Shown here in pieces: positions 8,965 through 17,429 of a stretch of 64,000 nucleotides of DNA. The translations under genes and the position numbers were made by a program. The DNA is taken from contig NZ_CP015125.1 of NCBI RefSeq assembly GCF_001653755.1, positions 618,001 to 682,000 on the forward strand, read 5' to 3'. The notes under the pieces are model-generated. The model saw nothing but the letters and a program-made list of their open reading frames with translations, did not search any database and was not told the origin of the DNA. Position 1 is the first letter of the stretch, and every line of letters begins with the position of its first letter. The stretch comes from Dokdonia donghaensis DSW-1 (GTDB lineage Bacteria; Bacteroidota; Bacteroidia; Flavobacteriales; Flavobacteriaceae).

Positions 8965-9393
8965 ATGATGAAAAGTAATACATCTGTCATATATACTGTT
9001 GCTCTATTAGGAATTGTTTTGCTAGGTTATATCCTCTGGAATATTGATTATGAAGATGAATCATCTTACTCAGGTACCGAGTGTGCAGGACCTGGAATCC
9101 CTATTGACTATATAGTGTCCTCACATCGGCAAGAGTTATCGCTTATTGAAGAAGAAGGAAAACTCTTGTTCAAAGCGAATTGTGCGGCTTGCCATAAACT
9201 ATATAGACCAATGACTGGACCAGCACTCTATCAAATCAGTAATGTTGTCGAGAATGATACAGTATTCAACGAATATATCACAGGAAAAACGAGGCCTTAT
9301 TTTGAGAGAAAAACAGATAAGTTTTGTCTGACATTCCCTGATTTATCAATTGCTCAAACAACTGCAATCTTAAAATATACAGATGTTGATTAA
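8965..9393 (+). CDS. Membrane-anchored c-type cytochrome, small
   Basis: A 142-residue protein with an uncleaved N-terminal hydrophobic anchor (residues about 8-26, SVIYTVALLGIVLLGYILW) and a periplasmic domain. The heme attachment motif CAACH is near residue 74, within LFKANCAACHKLYRPMTGPAL, typical of cytochrome c class I. The usual distal methionine late in the domain is not obvious. The only Met after the CXXCH motif is the one in RPMTGPAL, only seven residues past the heme histidine. Two extra cysteines (ECAGP near residue 40 and KFCL near 119) could pair. It directly follows the DUF3291 gene. Electron-transfer partners cannot be named. Confidence 0.8.
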   Translation: MMKSNTSVIYTVALLGIVLLGYILWNIDYEDESSYSGTECAGPGIPIDYIVSSHRQELSLIEEEGKLLFKANCAACHKLYRPMTGPALYQISNVVENDTVFNEYITGKTRPYFERKTDKFCLTFPDLSIAQTTAILKYTDVD

Positions 9394-9398
9394 TAAAT

Positions 9399-9420
9399 TT
9401 ACGCTTTCGCGAAAGCGTAA
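9399..9420. repeat. Iterated palindrome, 22-bp perfect, intergenic
   Basis: Core GCTTTCGCGAAAGC at 9403-9416, with symmetry extended through TTAC/GTAA on both sides. It begins 5 bases after the cytochrome gene's stop codon. Confidence 0.95.
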
Positions 9421-9476
9421 AAGCACTTCTACTATACTCTCTTTTTCCATACATTTACATAAATAGCAAACTAACT

Positions 9477-10577
9477 ATGGGTCAACTTTTACTTTGGGCA
9501 ACGATTTCGATATTTTTTTCATTCTTGTGTTCTATACTTGAAGCTGTACTTCTAAGTGTGACACCTACATTTATAAACATCAAAAAAAGTGAAGGCAAAG
9601 CCTACGCCGAAACTCTTGAAGAACTTAAAAAAGATGTAGATAAACCACTTATTGCAATCCTTACCTTAAACACACTTGCACACACCGTAGGTGCAATGAT
9701 GGTAGGTACTGTAGCTGCAGATTTATACCCAGAATTTGTTATAAACTTAGGCTTTACAGAGATTAATTTTCTTGGTTTTGTCTCTGCAATAATGACCTTA
9801 CTTATCTTAATTGCTAGTGAGATAATACCTAAAACAATAGGTGCAAAATTTTGGAAATCTCTAGCAAACTTCTCTGCAAAGACACTTAAGATAATGGTGC
9901 TACTTTTAAAGTACACAGGAGTATTATGGTTACTACAACTTTTTACTCGTATGGTAGGTGGCGGTGGTCATCACGAGAGTGTGCTAAGCCGTGAGGACTT
10001 TACTGCAATGGCACAAATGGCGGGTGAAGATGGCGTTTTTGAAGAAAGTGAATCTAAAATTCTTAATAACCTTCTTACCTTTAAAGAGGTACTTACTAAA
10101 GATATTATGACGCCACGTACGGTTATAAAAATGGCAGATGCAAATACAACCGTTGCAGACTTTTTTGAAGAAAACCAATCGCTGCGTTTTTCTAGAATTC
10201 CAATTTTTGAAGGAACACGTGATCACATCACTGGTATTGTTTTAAAGAGCGAGGTATACCGTGAGATGGCACTAGATAATCACACAACAACTCTTAAAGA
10301 GATAGAACGTCCTATTTTAATCACAAAACGTAATTTGCCTATTCCAGATCTTTTTGAAGAACTTATTTCTACAAAAAATCATATTGCCCTAGTGGTAGAT
10401 GAGTATGGTACAATGAGTGGTCTTGTCACTATGGAAGATGTTATAGAAACCCTTCTTGGACTAGAGATTATGGATGAAAGTGATAGTGTAGCAGACTTGC
10501 AAACGCTAGCACGTCGCAACTGGCAAAAAAGAGCTAAAGCTCTAGGGCTTTATGATGAGAATAGTGCTAAAAGCTAG
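9477..10577 (+). CDS. CNNM/DUF21 transmembrane protein with CBS pair
   Basis: A 366-residue membrane protein of the CNNM/HlyC-CorC family, often linked to Mg2+ or Co2+ efflux. The N-terminal DUF21 domain (about residues 1-170) has three or four hydrophobic segments and the motif ASEIIPKTIGA. A pair of CBS domains follows (about 200-325), including DIMTPRTVIKMAD and VDEYGTMSGLVTMEDV. Longer members end in a CorC/HlyC domain of about 80 residues. This one stops soon after the CBS pair, so it is a short form. Its 3' end converges on the hybrid kinase gene with a 13-base gap. Substrate is not shown by sequence. Confidence 0.88.
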   Translation: MGQLLLWATISIFFSFLCSILEAVLLSVTPTFINIKKSEGKAYAETLEELKKDVDKPLIAILTLNTLAHTVGAMMVGTVAADLYPEFVINLGFTEINFLGFVSAIMTLLILIASEIIPKTIGAKFWKSLANFSAKTLKIMVLLLKYTGVLWLLQLFTRMVGGGGHHESVLSREDFTAMAQMAGEDGVFEESESKILNNLLTFKEVLTKDIMTPRTVIKMADANTTVADFFEENQSLRFSRIPIFEGTRDHITGIVLKSEVYREMALDNHTTTLKEIERPILITKRNLPIPDLFEELISTKNHIALVVDEYGTMSGLVTMEDVIETLLGLEIMDESDSVADLQTLARRNWQKRAKALGLYDENSAKS

Positions 10578-10590
10578 TAAACCCACCACT

Positions 10591-12822
10591 TTATGCGGTT
10601 ACAATATGTTTGTTTCTAATATTACGTACTAGTACGCTTAAAAACAGTGATACATCATAAGGCTTTACTAGAATGTCATCCATTCCTGCTTTATAAATTT
10701 TATGTCTTATCTCTTGTATCTCTACCGCTGTTAAGGCTACTATAGGAGTAGTCTTATCAAACGTTCTAATTTCTTTTGTGGCCTGTATACCATCTTTTCT
10801 AGGCATATGGATGTCCATAAGTATGAGGCTATATTCTTGATTTTTTACCATCTCTACGGCCTCTACACCATCACTAGCTAGACTACATAATAAACCTTTG
10901 CTCTCAAGAAGTTTTTGAGTGATTTTTTGATTAATACGGTTATCATCTACCACAAGGAAATGAGCATCTTGTAGTGTGTGTACACTTTCTGTCTCTAACT
11001 CCTCATTTGGTGTAATAACTTGACGCGGTAACACTGTACTCTTAGGCTTTTTAAATTTTATGACAAATGAGAAGGTTGCTCCTTGCCCTTCATCACTTTC
11101 TAGTATAACCTCACTGTTATATAATGCGAGCAGCTTTTTTACAATAGGTAAACCTAAGCCTGTACCTTGATAATTATAGTTTTTATTTTCTACTTGAGTA
11201 AACTCTTCAAAAATGGTGGCTTGACTACTCTTAGGGATACCTATCCCATCATCTTTTACAACAAACAAGATGCTATGATGCCCATCACTAGTATATGCCT
11301 GCTGGTGGATATTAATCCATATGTTACCATTCTCATTAAACTTAATTGCATTACCTATAAGATTCATTAGTATTTGAGAGAGTCTTACAGAATCTCCTTG
11401 AAGCTCGTTAGGCACCTCGGGGTCAATATGCAAATGAAGTTTGTTGTTATTTTGCTCAAGGCTAAACTCAAAGGAACGGGTAATGCTATGTAAGAGTGTT
11501 GTAAGCTTAAATGGTGCGTGCTCGAGTGTAATATCTTTTGCTTCCATCTTGCTCATAAGAAGTACATCATTGATGAGCGCAAGCAAATAATCTGCAGAGA
11601 ATTTTAAAGACTTTAAATCGTCACGATGTGTCTTGATCTTTTTATCTTCAAGCAAAATGGTGGCAATACCTATGACCCCATAAAGCGGAGTGCGTAACTC
11701 GTGACTTATGGTAGAAAAAAACTGCGTTTTTAATTTTGAAAGTTCTTCGGCTTCATTTTTGGCTCTCGTAAGTTCAATATTTTTTTCGCGTAGGCGTACA
11801 CTATAATTTTTACGAGATTTATACATCGTGTAGATGATAAATAAACCTAAGAGTAAGAGTATTGAAGCGACTATAAGTACGGTATTTGCTTTACGTGAAC
11901 TCGCTGCTAGAATATCTGTAAGGCTTTTTTCTTTCTTAGTAATTTCTAGTTCGCGTTTATTTGCTCTGTAGTCAAACTGAGCGCTAGCAAGTCTTATTTC
12001 TTGTTGGGTTTCATTTTTATAGAGCTGGTTTGCAAGTAAGAGTTGTCGCTTCGAGTGATAATATGCCTCTTCAAATTTTTTCTCTTGCTCATAAAGTCTC
12101 GCTATCTGTTGTTGTGCTTGTTCTTCTTCGGCGATGAGTTCTTGTTCGAAGGCGATATCTATAGCTTCTAGCAGGGATTCTTCGGCTAGAGTGCTTTTAT
12201 CTTTTTTAATGTAATATTTACCTAATAGTGTAAGAATTTGTGCCCTTGGTTTAAAATTGAGTGTATCTCTTAGGCTCATCATTTTTGCCTCCATAAGGGC
12301 AGGGTACGCCATTGCAATATTATCTCGTGTAAGATACATACGGCTCAACTCTATATATGACTGGAGGGCATCATCTCTAAGATTGAGCTTAGTATAAGTT
12401 TCTATACTTTTTTTAAACAGTGTGGTAGCTCTTTTTTCAAACTCGGGATATACGCTATATGTTTTACCTAGATTACTATAGGAGATGGCAAGAAGGGTGT
12501 CATTTTTAGATTTTTGCGCCATTTTTAAGGCACGTTCAAAGGCCTCGTGGGCTTTAGGCGTATCTTTAAGTGTGAGATAAATATCACCTAATAGCGTAAA
12601 TCCTTGAAATTGTTTTCTTGAGTTTTCTTCTATTTCTGAGGAGTTGAGTAACTCATCTAGTGTTTTTATAGCACTCGTATATTCCTTTTTTTTGAGCTGC
12701 TCTCTTGCAAACTCTATACTATATACCCTCTCCTCATCATTAGCCTGAGCACGTTCTTGCCCATAGACCGCTTGACTAGATATAAATATAATAGGGATTA
12801 TAAATACTCTTAATAGACGCAT
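10591..12822 (-). CDS. TPR-containing hybrid sensor histidine kinase/response regulator
   Basis: A 743-residue hybrid two-component sensor. It has a signal sequence (about 1-22), then TPR-like helices through about residue 290, likely periplasmic. A single membrane segment follows (about 312-335, VLIVASILLLLGLFIIYT), then a dimerisation/phosphoacceptor domain with HELRTPLYG (His374). The ATPase domain has NLIGNAIKFNENG and GTGLGLPI, and a C-terminal receiver has VVDDNRINQK and phospho-acceptor Asp670 in LMDIHMPRKDG. No DNA-binding output is fused, so the signal must pass to another protein. No partner regulator is adjacent. The upstream gap to divergent ogt is 76 bases. The stimulus is unknown. 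Confidence 0.93.
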   Translation of the reverse strand: MRLLRVFIIPIIFISSQAVYGQERAQANDEERVYSIEFAREQLKKKEYTSAIKTLDELLNSSEIEENSRKQFQGFTLLGDIYLTLKDTPKAHEAFERALKMAQKSKNDTLLAISYSNLGKTYSVYPEFEKRATTLFKKSIETYTKLNLRDDALQSYIELSRMYLTRDNIAMAYPALMEAKMMSLRDTLNFKPRAQILTLLGKYYIKKDKSTLAEESLLEAIDIAFEQELIAEEEQAQQQIARLYEQEKKFEEAYYHSKRQLLLANQLYKNETQQEIRLASAQFDYRANKRELEITKKEKSLTDILAASSRKANTVLIVASILLLLGLFIIYTMYKSRKNYSVRLREKNIELTRAKNEAEELSKLKTQFFSTISHELRTPLYGVIGIATILLEDKKIKTHRDDLKSLKFSADYLLALINDVLLMSKMEAKDITLEHAPFKLTTLLHSITRSFEFSLEQNNNKLHLHIDPEVPNELQGDSVRLSQILMNLIGNAIKFNENGNIWINIHQQAYTSDGHHSILFVVKDDGIGIPKSSQATIFEEFTQVENKNYNYQGTGLGLPIVKKLLALYNSEVILESDEGQGATFSFVIKFKKPKSTVLPRQVITPNEELETESVHTLQDAHFLVVDDNRINQKITQKLLESKGLLCSLASDGVEAVEMVKNQEYSLILMDIHMPRKDGIQATKEIRTFDKTTPIVALTAVEIQEIRHKIYKAGMDDILVKPYDVSLFLSVLVRNIRNKHIVTA

Positions 12823-12885
12823 ATGCCTGCCTTAAAACCATCAAATGTACTGACTTACAGCGCAATATACAACACACTTAATCCT

Positions 12886-12893
12886 TATATTTG
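12886..12893 (+). promoter_or_regulatory. Possible -7 element (TATATTTG) for ogt
   Basis: Fits TANNTTTG but lies only 5 bases before the ATG at 12899, which would imply a leaderless or very short leader. No TTG partner is seen 18 bases upstream. Weak. Confidence 0.25.
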
Positions 12894-12898
12894 AAATT

Positions 12899-13372
12899 AT
12901 GGAGACAGCTATTATCCTTACACCCATAGGCTTATTATCGTTAGAAGGAAATAGAGAAGGGCTTTGCGCTGCAACGTTTATAGAAGACGGTCGAGCGGTT
13001 ACAAAAGTAATCCCAAACGCTCTTCAAGAAGCTGTAAAACAACTTAAAGAATACTTTTCGGGAGAGCGCACTACTTTTTCTCTAAAGCTTGATCCGTTAG
13101 GAACAGATTTTCAACGTCGAGTGTGGAGGGAGTTAGAGACGATACCATTTGGCAAGACAACCTCTTATCTCGCTATGGCAAAACAACTAGGTGACCCAAA
13201 AGTGATACGTGCAGCAGCCAGTGCAAACGGTAAAAATCCCATCTCAATCATTATACCTTGTCATAGAGTGATAGGCAGCGATGGCTCTCTCACGGGCTAC
13301 GCTGGTGGATTGCATCGTAAAAAGTGGCTCTTAGAACACGAGAGCCCTGTGACGCAAGGATCTCTTTTTTAG
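12899..13372 (+). CDS. ogt: Methylated-DNA--protein-cysteine methyltransferase
   Basis: Suicide DNA-repair protein that takes the methyl group from O6-methylguanine onto its own cysteine. The 157 residues carry the active-site motif IPCHRV with acceptor Cys121, preceded by the DNA-binding helix region RRVWRELETIPFGKTTSY and followed by GYAGGLHRKKWLLEHE. Length and layout fit Ogt-type single-domain enzymes; there is no Ada-like regulator domain. It is a single gene, divergent from the hybrid kinase gene. Confidence 0.95.
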   Translation: METAIILTPIGLLSLEGNREGLCAATFIEDGRAVTKVIPNALQEAVKQLKEYFSGERTTFSLKLDPLGTDFQRRVWRELETIPFGKTTSYLAMAKQLGDPKVIRAAASANGKNPISIIIPCHRVIGSDGSLTGYAGGLHRKKWLLEHESPVTQGSLF

Positions 13373-13401
13373 GGTAGGCTGTTATTAAATAGGTGAGTAA
13401 A

Positions 13402-13415
13402 GCTTTCGCGAAAGC
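13402..13415. repeat. Iterated palindrome, intergenic
   Basis: Perfect GCTTTCGCGAAAGC core in the 79-base gap between ogt and the serine hydrolase gene, 36 bases before the latter's ATG. Confidence 0.92.
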
Positions 13416-13451
13416 AAAAAATAATACTTTTAAAATATCAATCTTTACAAA

Positions 13452-14600
13452 ATGAGGTATCCAAAAAACTTTTTTAAAGGCTTACTCTTCTTTATAGCCA
13501 TCATTATTGCAGTACTTTACATTACGGACTACGACTATATTTTAAAGGGTGTGCGCGTGGTCTATATGACGGGCCACACGACTGCTTTTATAGATGACTA
13601 TGATTATTTTGATAACGCAACTATAGCAACAAGTACCCCAGAGATTTGGCCAAAACATAAGGAATATAATAACGTCGTACCTACAGCGCGTCTATCTTCT
13701 ATTAATAGTGAGCTTGAGACCATTGCCTTTTTAATCATTAAAAACGATAGTATTTTATACGAAGACTATGCAACGGGCTATAGCGAGAACAGCAAGACTA
13801 ACTCGTTCTCTATGGCAAAGAGCATTACCAGCGCGCTACTAGGTAAGGCCATACAAGACGGATACATTACTTCGCTTGATCAACCGGTGAGTGATTTTTA
13901 TGCAGAATTTGCAGGAACTGGTATGACCGTAGGAGACCTCTCTTCTATGGCTTCTGGTCTCAACTGGGATGAGAGTTACTCTAGCCCCTTTAGCCTCACA
14001 GCACGTTCTTATTATGATGATGACCTTGCCGAAACTATTTTAAATCTCAACGTTACAGAGCAACCTGGCCAATCTTTTAAATATCTCTCTGGCAACACAC
14101 AACTGCTAGGTATGGTGATACAGAAAGCTAGTGGCATACCGCTACCGCAATACCTATCAGACAGCTTTTGGAAACCTATGGGTATGGAGCAAGAAGCACT
14201 ATGGCAGCTAGATGATGATGATAACAAGCTGGCAAAAACCTATTGCTGTATAGCAAGTAATGCTAGAGACTTTGCCCGTTTTGGAAAACTATACAAAGAT
14301 AGTGGCTCTTGGAATGGCAAAAGGCTACTTCCCAAAGATTTTGTAACGGCCAGTACACAACCACGCTTTGCTCAAGACACAGAGTATGGTTATGGCTTCT
14401 GGTTAAGTAACTATCGTGGCAAAAAAATATTTGCAATGCGTGGCATACTCGGGCAATATGTAATCACCATACCAGAAGACAATCTTATTATTGTAAGACT
14501 AGGGCACCATCGTGGTGACTGGGTAGAAGGAAAACCATTTACACAAGACTTTTATGATTACATAGACGCAGGGTATGAAATGACTCAAAACACTGACTAG
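13452..14600 (+). CDS. Class C beta-lactamase-family serine hydrolase
   Basis: A 382-residue serine hydrolase anchored by an N-terminal membrane segment (about 9-25, LLFFIAIIIAVLYITDY). The catalytic SxxK is in FSMAKSITSALLG near residue 122, and the family Tyr is in FKYLSGNTQLLGMVIQKASG near residue 212. The closest remembered relatives are 6-aminohexanoate-dimer hydrolase-like esterases and D-aminopeptidases rather than true beta-lactamases. It would act in the periplasm. The substrate cannot be deduced. The DUF4153 gene follows 52 bases later on the same strand. Confidence 0.85.
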   Translation: MRYPKNFFKGLLFFIAIIIAVLYITDYDYILKGVRVVYMTGHTTAFIDDYDYFDNATIATSTPEIWPKHKEYNNVVPTARLSSINSELETIAFLIIKNDSILYEDYATGYSENSKTNSFSMAKSITSALLGKAIQDGYITSLDQPVSDFYAEFAGTGMTVGDLSSMASGLNWDESYSSPFSLTARSYYDDDLAETILNLNVTEQPGQSFKYLSGNTQLLGMVIQKASGIPLPQYLSDSFWKPMGMEQEALWQLDDDDNKLAKTYCCIASNARDFARFGKLYKDSGSWNGKRLLPKDFVTASTQPRFAQDTEYGYGFWLSNYRGKKIFAMRGILGQYVITIPEDNLIIVRLGHHRGDWVEGKPFTQDFYDYIDAGYEMTQNTD

Positions 14601-14652
14601 CATAGAGTTCTATTAATTTATTGTATTTTTCAATACACTCAATCATCAATCA

Positions 14653-16407
14653 ATGCGATTATTTTCCCCTTCAGAATTTATCATTAAGGCGCTTGCTGCC
14701 TTTAAGAGATTTCCGGTTACACTCATCTGGGTTATATTATTTACACTACTGCTAATAGTACTTGCCGAAAGAGATATAGACGACATATTTGAAACCTATA
14801 ACAACATTTCACTCACAGCAATATTAGGTGTGAGCTGGCTTATAGGGACTCAGTTTTACATCGAGCAGTTTAAAAGAAAAGGACTCTGGTGGATTAAAGT
14901 TATTATCATATTACTCCTTGTTGCATTCTATTTTACATTACCAGACTATGACTTACATAACAATAATGAGACCCCATATGTAAGGTGGTTTGTACTACTT
15001 ATAGTAGGTCATCTAGCGCTACTCTTTGCTCCTTTTATTACTGTATGGCATCCTAAAGCCTACTGGAATTATCTGGCAGATATGCTTATGGCAATCGCCA
15101 GGAGTGCCTTGTTTTCTGGAGTGTTTTATCTAGGTATTGTACTTGCGTTGCTAGCCATAGAGTATCTTTTTGATGTGAAAATAAATGGTAGGCGCTACTT
15201 CCAGTTGTTCTTGCTGTGTTTAGGAATCATAAATACGTGGGTATACCTATCAGATTTTCCTAAAGAGATACAACATAACATACACCTGCACTTTCATAAA
15301 GCTATCGAAGTCTTTGTAAAGTTTATACTCATACCCCTTGCCGCTCTTTACATCACAATATTGTATGCCTATGCTCTTAAAATCTGTATACAGTGGGAGT
15401 TGCCTAAGGGCTGGGTGAGCTACCTTATCATTGCACTTGCTGGTCTTTTATTTATCATTCAGTTTATAATACATCCCTTAAAAGCAACTCATACCTCTAG
15501 AGTTTTTAAAAACTTTCAGCCGCTAGCATACTGGTTATTACTACCACTGCTCATCTTGTTTTATGCTGCGATTTATAAAAGAGTATCAGATTACGGTATC
15601 ACAGAGCCACGGTATTTTCTTATTCTAATTGCGGTTTTTATAACAGGCGCTGCGCTTTACTTACTCTTCAGTCGCAAGCAGCAGCTTCGGTTTTTACCTA
15701 TGGCTCTTGCGATTATGGGCTTATTGAGCACTTTTGGGTTTTGGGGAGCCTTCTCTGTGAGTAAACGCAGCCAGATGGATGAATTTGAAAAGATATATAC
15801 CGCTTTCGCGAAAGCCGAAAATAAAGAAAACTCTGACCCGGAATCTAACAGAAGATTTTCATCTATCACAAGGTACCTCGTAGAACACGATGCTGCAGAA
15901 GATCTAAAACCCATCATAGGTTACAACCCAGTAGAAAAACATACCGATGTAGCTACCTGGAAGTTGTCTAACTATATTTTAAAAGACTTAGGGTATAAAA
16001 TGACAGCTAGTGACATAGAGAAAAAACGCATTCACTTTAACAACGCCTCTAGTACCGCATATAATATACGTGGCTATGACTGGAAGCAGGACTTTTATTT
16101 TAACCTCAACGGCCAGTCAGAATATATAGAAGAAGGCTTTTCTATGATGCTTAATGGGAAAGAAATTCTTATCACAACACAAGACAGCACAGCACTCACG
16201 ATACCCACACAGGCGTTTATAAAGCAACTAGAAGGTGAGGATATAAGTAAGCCCATTAACGCCCGAGAGAAACTTACACTCCGTAAAACAAATGATCTTG
16301 TGGATGTAAAAATAATATTCAACTCCATAAATTTAAAGGTTGATGTTGATGATCAACGCGTTATAAATTATGCGAGTGGCAGTGTACTTTTAAAAGTTAA
16401 AAAATGA
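14653..16407 (+). CDS. DUF4153 multi-pass membrane protein
   Basis: A 584-residue protein with about ten hydrophobic segments in the first 360 residues and a soluble C-terminal domain of about 200 residues. The segment with DMLMAIARSALFSGVFYLG and the general plan match DUF4153. No enzymatic function is known to me. A palindrome copy (15802-15815) encodes AFAKA at the start of the charged soluble region, a place likely to tolerate insertions. Its stop overlaps the ATG of the following exonuclease gene in an ATGA arrangement, so translation is probably coupled. Confidence 0.82.
   Translation: MRLFSPSEFIIKALAAFKRFPVTLIWVILFTLLLIVLAERDIDDIFETYNNISLTAILGVSWLIGTQFYIEQFKRKGLWWIKVIIILLLVAFYFTLPDYDLHNNNETPYVRWFVLLIVGHLALLFAPFITVWHPKAYWNYLADMLMAIARSALFSGVFYLGIVLALLAIEYLFDVKINGRRYFQLFLLCLGIINTWVYLSDFPKEIQHNIHLHFHKAIEVFVKFILIPLAALYITILYAYALKICIQWELPKGWVSYLIIALAGLLFIIQFIIHPLKATHTSRVFKNFQPLAYWLLLPLLILFYAAIYKRVSDYGITEPRYFLILIAVFITGAALYLLFSRKQQLRFLPMALAIMGLLSTFGFWGAFSVSKRSQMDEFEKIYTAFAKAENKENSDPESNRRFSSITRYLVEHDAAEDLKPIIGYNPVEKHTDVATWKLSNYILKDLGYKMTASDIEKKRIHFNNASSTAYNIRGYDWKQDFYFNLNGQSEYIEEGFSMMLNGKEILITTQDSTALTIPTQAFIKQLEGEDISKPINAREKLTLRKTNDLVDVKIIFNSINLKVDVDDQRVINYASGSVLLKVKK
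15802..15815. repeat. Iterated palindrome, coding copy (AFAKA)
   Basis: Perfect GCTTTCGCGAAAGC core inside the DUF4153 gene; read as Ala-Phe-Ala-Lys-Ala. Confidence 0.92.
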
Positions 16408-17120
16408 TACAAAGGCTTCAACTAGAACATATCCTTTTTTTGGACATTGAGACGGTACCTCAACACCCAGATTTTTCTGATCTAGACGATGTAGAAAAGG
16501 CACTTTATGCAGATAAAACAAGATACCTGCGCAAGGATGAGTTTACACCAGAAGACTATTACGAGCGTGCCGGCATCTGGGCAGAATTTGGAAAAATAGT
16601 GTGTATCTCTGTAGGCTATTTTCATACTAGCACAGATGGAAAACGCTTTAGAACCACCTCCTTTTTTGGTGATGATGAGACCAAGCTACTTAATGAGTTT
16701 AAAAACCTACTTGAAGAACATTTTTACCGCCGTGAGCACTTACTCTGTGCGCATAATGGTAAAGAGTTTGACTTCCCGTATATCGCGCGACGTATGATTA
16801 TAAATGGAATCACGTTACCACAGAAGCTCAATCTCTTCGGAAAAAAACCTTGGGAGATACCTCATATAGACACCCTAGATTTATGGAAGTTTGGAGACTA
16901 TAAACACTACACCTCTCTCAAGCTTATGACCAAAATTTTGGGCATCCCTTCTCCAAAAGATGATATAGACGGCAGCCAGGTGCGCCAGGTATATTATGAA
17001 GAAAATGACATAGATCGTATAGTCGTATATTGTGAGAAAGACACCGTTGCCGTGGCTCAAATTTTACTCAAGCTACGCAACGAGCGCTTGCTAGATGAAG
17101 ATGAAATAATATCGGTTTAA
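16404..17120 (+). CDS. 3'-5' exonuclease, PolB-like RNase H fold
   Basis: A 238-residue predicted nuclease of the DnaQ/PolB proofreading type (PF10108-like). Exo I is LFLDIETVP near residue 14 with the catalytic Asp-Glu pair. Exo II lies around LLCAHNGKEFDFPYIARRM near residue 115, and the Exo III Asp is in VVYCEKDTVAVAQ near residue 216. It has no polymerase domain, so it acts alone or with partners. It overlaps the upstream DUF4153 gene by four bases. A role in DNA repair or RNA trimming is possible, but the sequence does not decide. Confidence 0.87.
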   Translation: MIQRLQLEHILFLDIETVPQHPDFSDLDDVEKALYADKTRYLRKDEFTPEDYYERAGIWAEFGKIVCISVGYFHTSTDGKRFRTTSFFGDDETKLLNEFKNLLEEHFYRREHLLCAHNGKEFDFPYIARRMIINGITLPQKLNLFGKKPWEIPHIDTLDLWKFGDYKHYTSLKLMTKILGIPSPKDDIDGSQVRQVYYEENDIDRIVVYCEKDTVAVAQILLKLRNERLLDEDEIISV

Positions 17121-17132
17121 AAATCCATAGTT

Positions 17133-17330
17133 ATGAAGGTAAAACACATACTCGCTCTTTTTATTTTAGGTTTAATTTGCACTGTTCTAGGCGCATTATT
17201 TAAGATTATGCACTGGCCAGGAGCTCCAGAATTATTAACCGCTGGGACCTTCTTACAAGTTATCGCTGGCTTTTTGGGCATCTGGAAACTCTTTACTAAC
17301 AAGGAGTTTAAGAACTTCTTAAATAAATAG
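17133..17330 (+). CDS. Small GldL-like membrane protein
   Basis: A 65-residue protein with two hydrophobic segments (about 5-24 and 33-52). The stretch FKIMHWPGAPELLTAG closely resembles the N-terminal membrane hairpin of GldL, the T9SS/gliding motor stator subunit. The coiled-coil part of true GldL is absent, so this is a stand-alone paralogue of the hairpin rather than the motor subunit. It starts 12 bases after the exonuclease gene. Function unknown. Confidence 0.75.
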   Translation: MKVKHILALFILGLICTVLGALFKIMHWPGAPELLTAGTFLQVIAGFLGIWKLFTNKEFKNFLNK

Positions 17331-17341
17331 AATTGTTTTAT

Positions 17342-17363
17342 TTACGCTTTCGCGAAAGCGTAA
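17342..17363. repeat. Iterated palindrome, 22-bp perfect, intergenic
   Basis: Core at 17346-17359, with symmetry extended through TTAC/GTAA. It lies 11 bases after the GldL-like gene and just before a separate terminator hairpin. Confidence 0.95.
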
Positions 17364-17370
17364 TAACAAC

Positions 17371-17406
17371 AAAAAAAAATCCCGACCTCATCTGAAGTCG
17401 GGATTT
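17371..17406 (-). terminator. Rho-independent terminator of the M36 protease gene
   Basis: A 10-bp stem AAATCCCGAC/GTCGGGATTT (17377-17386 with 17397-17406) around a 10-base loop. Read on the minus strand, a run of Us follows the stem, as expected 24 bases past the protease stop. On the plus strand the tail TTCTTA is weaker but may also stop the GldL-like gene's transcript. Confidence 0.85.
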
Positions 17407-17429
17407 CTTATGTTTATAAATGACTGGCT

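Noticed and set aside
9399..9420. Palindrome copies as simple terminators
   Set aside because: They lack T runs, are found inside genes and in front of starts, and sit beside separate genuine terminators (17371-17406, 25928-25961, 35195-35230).
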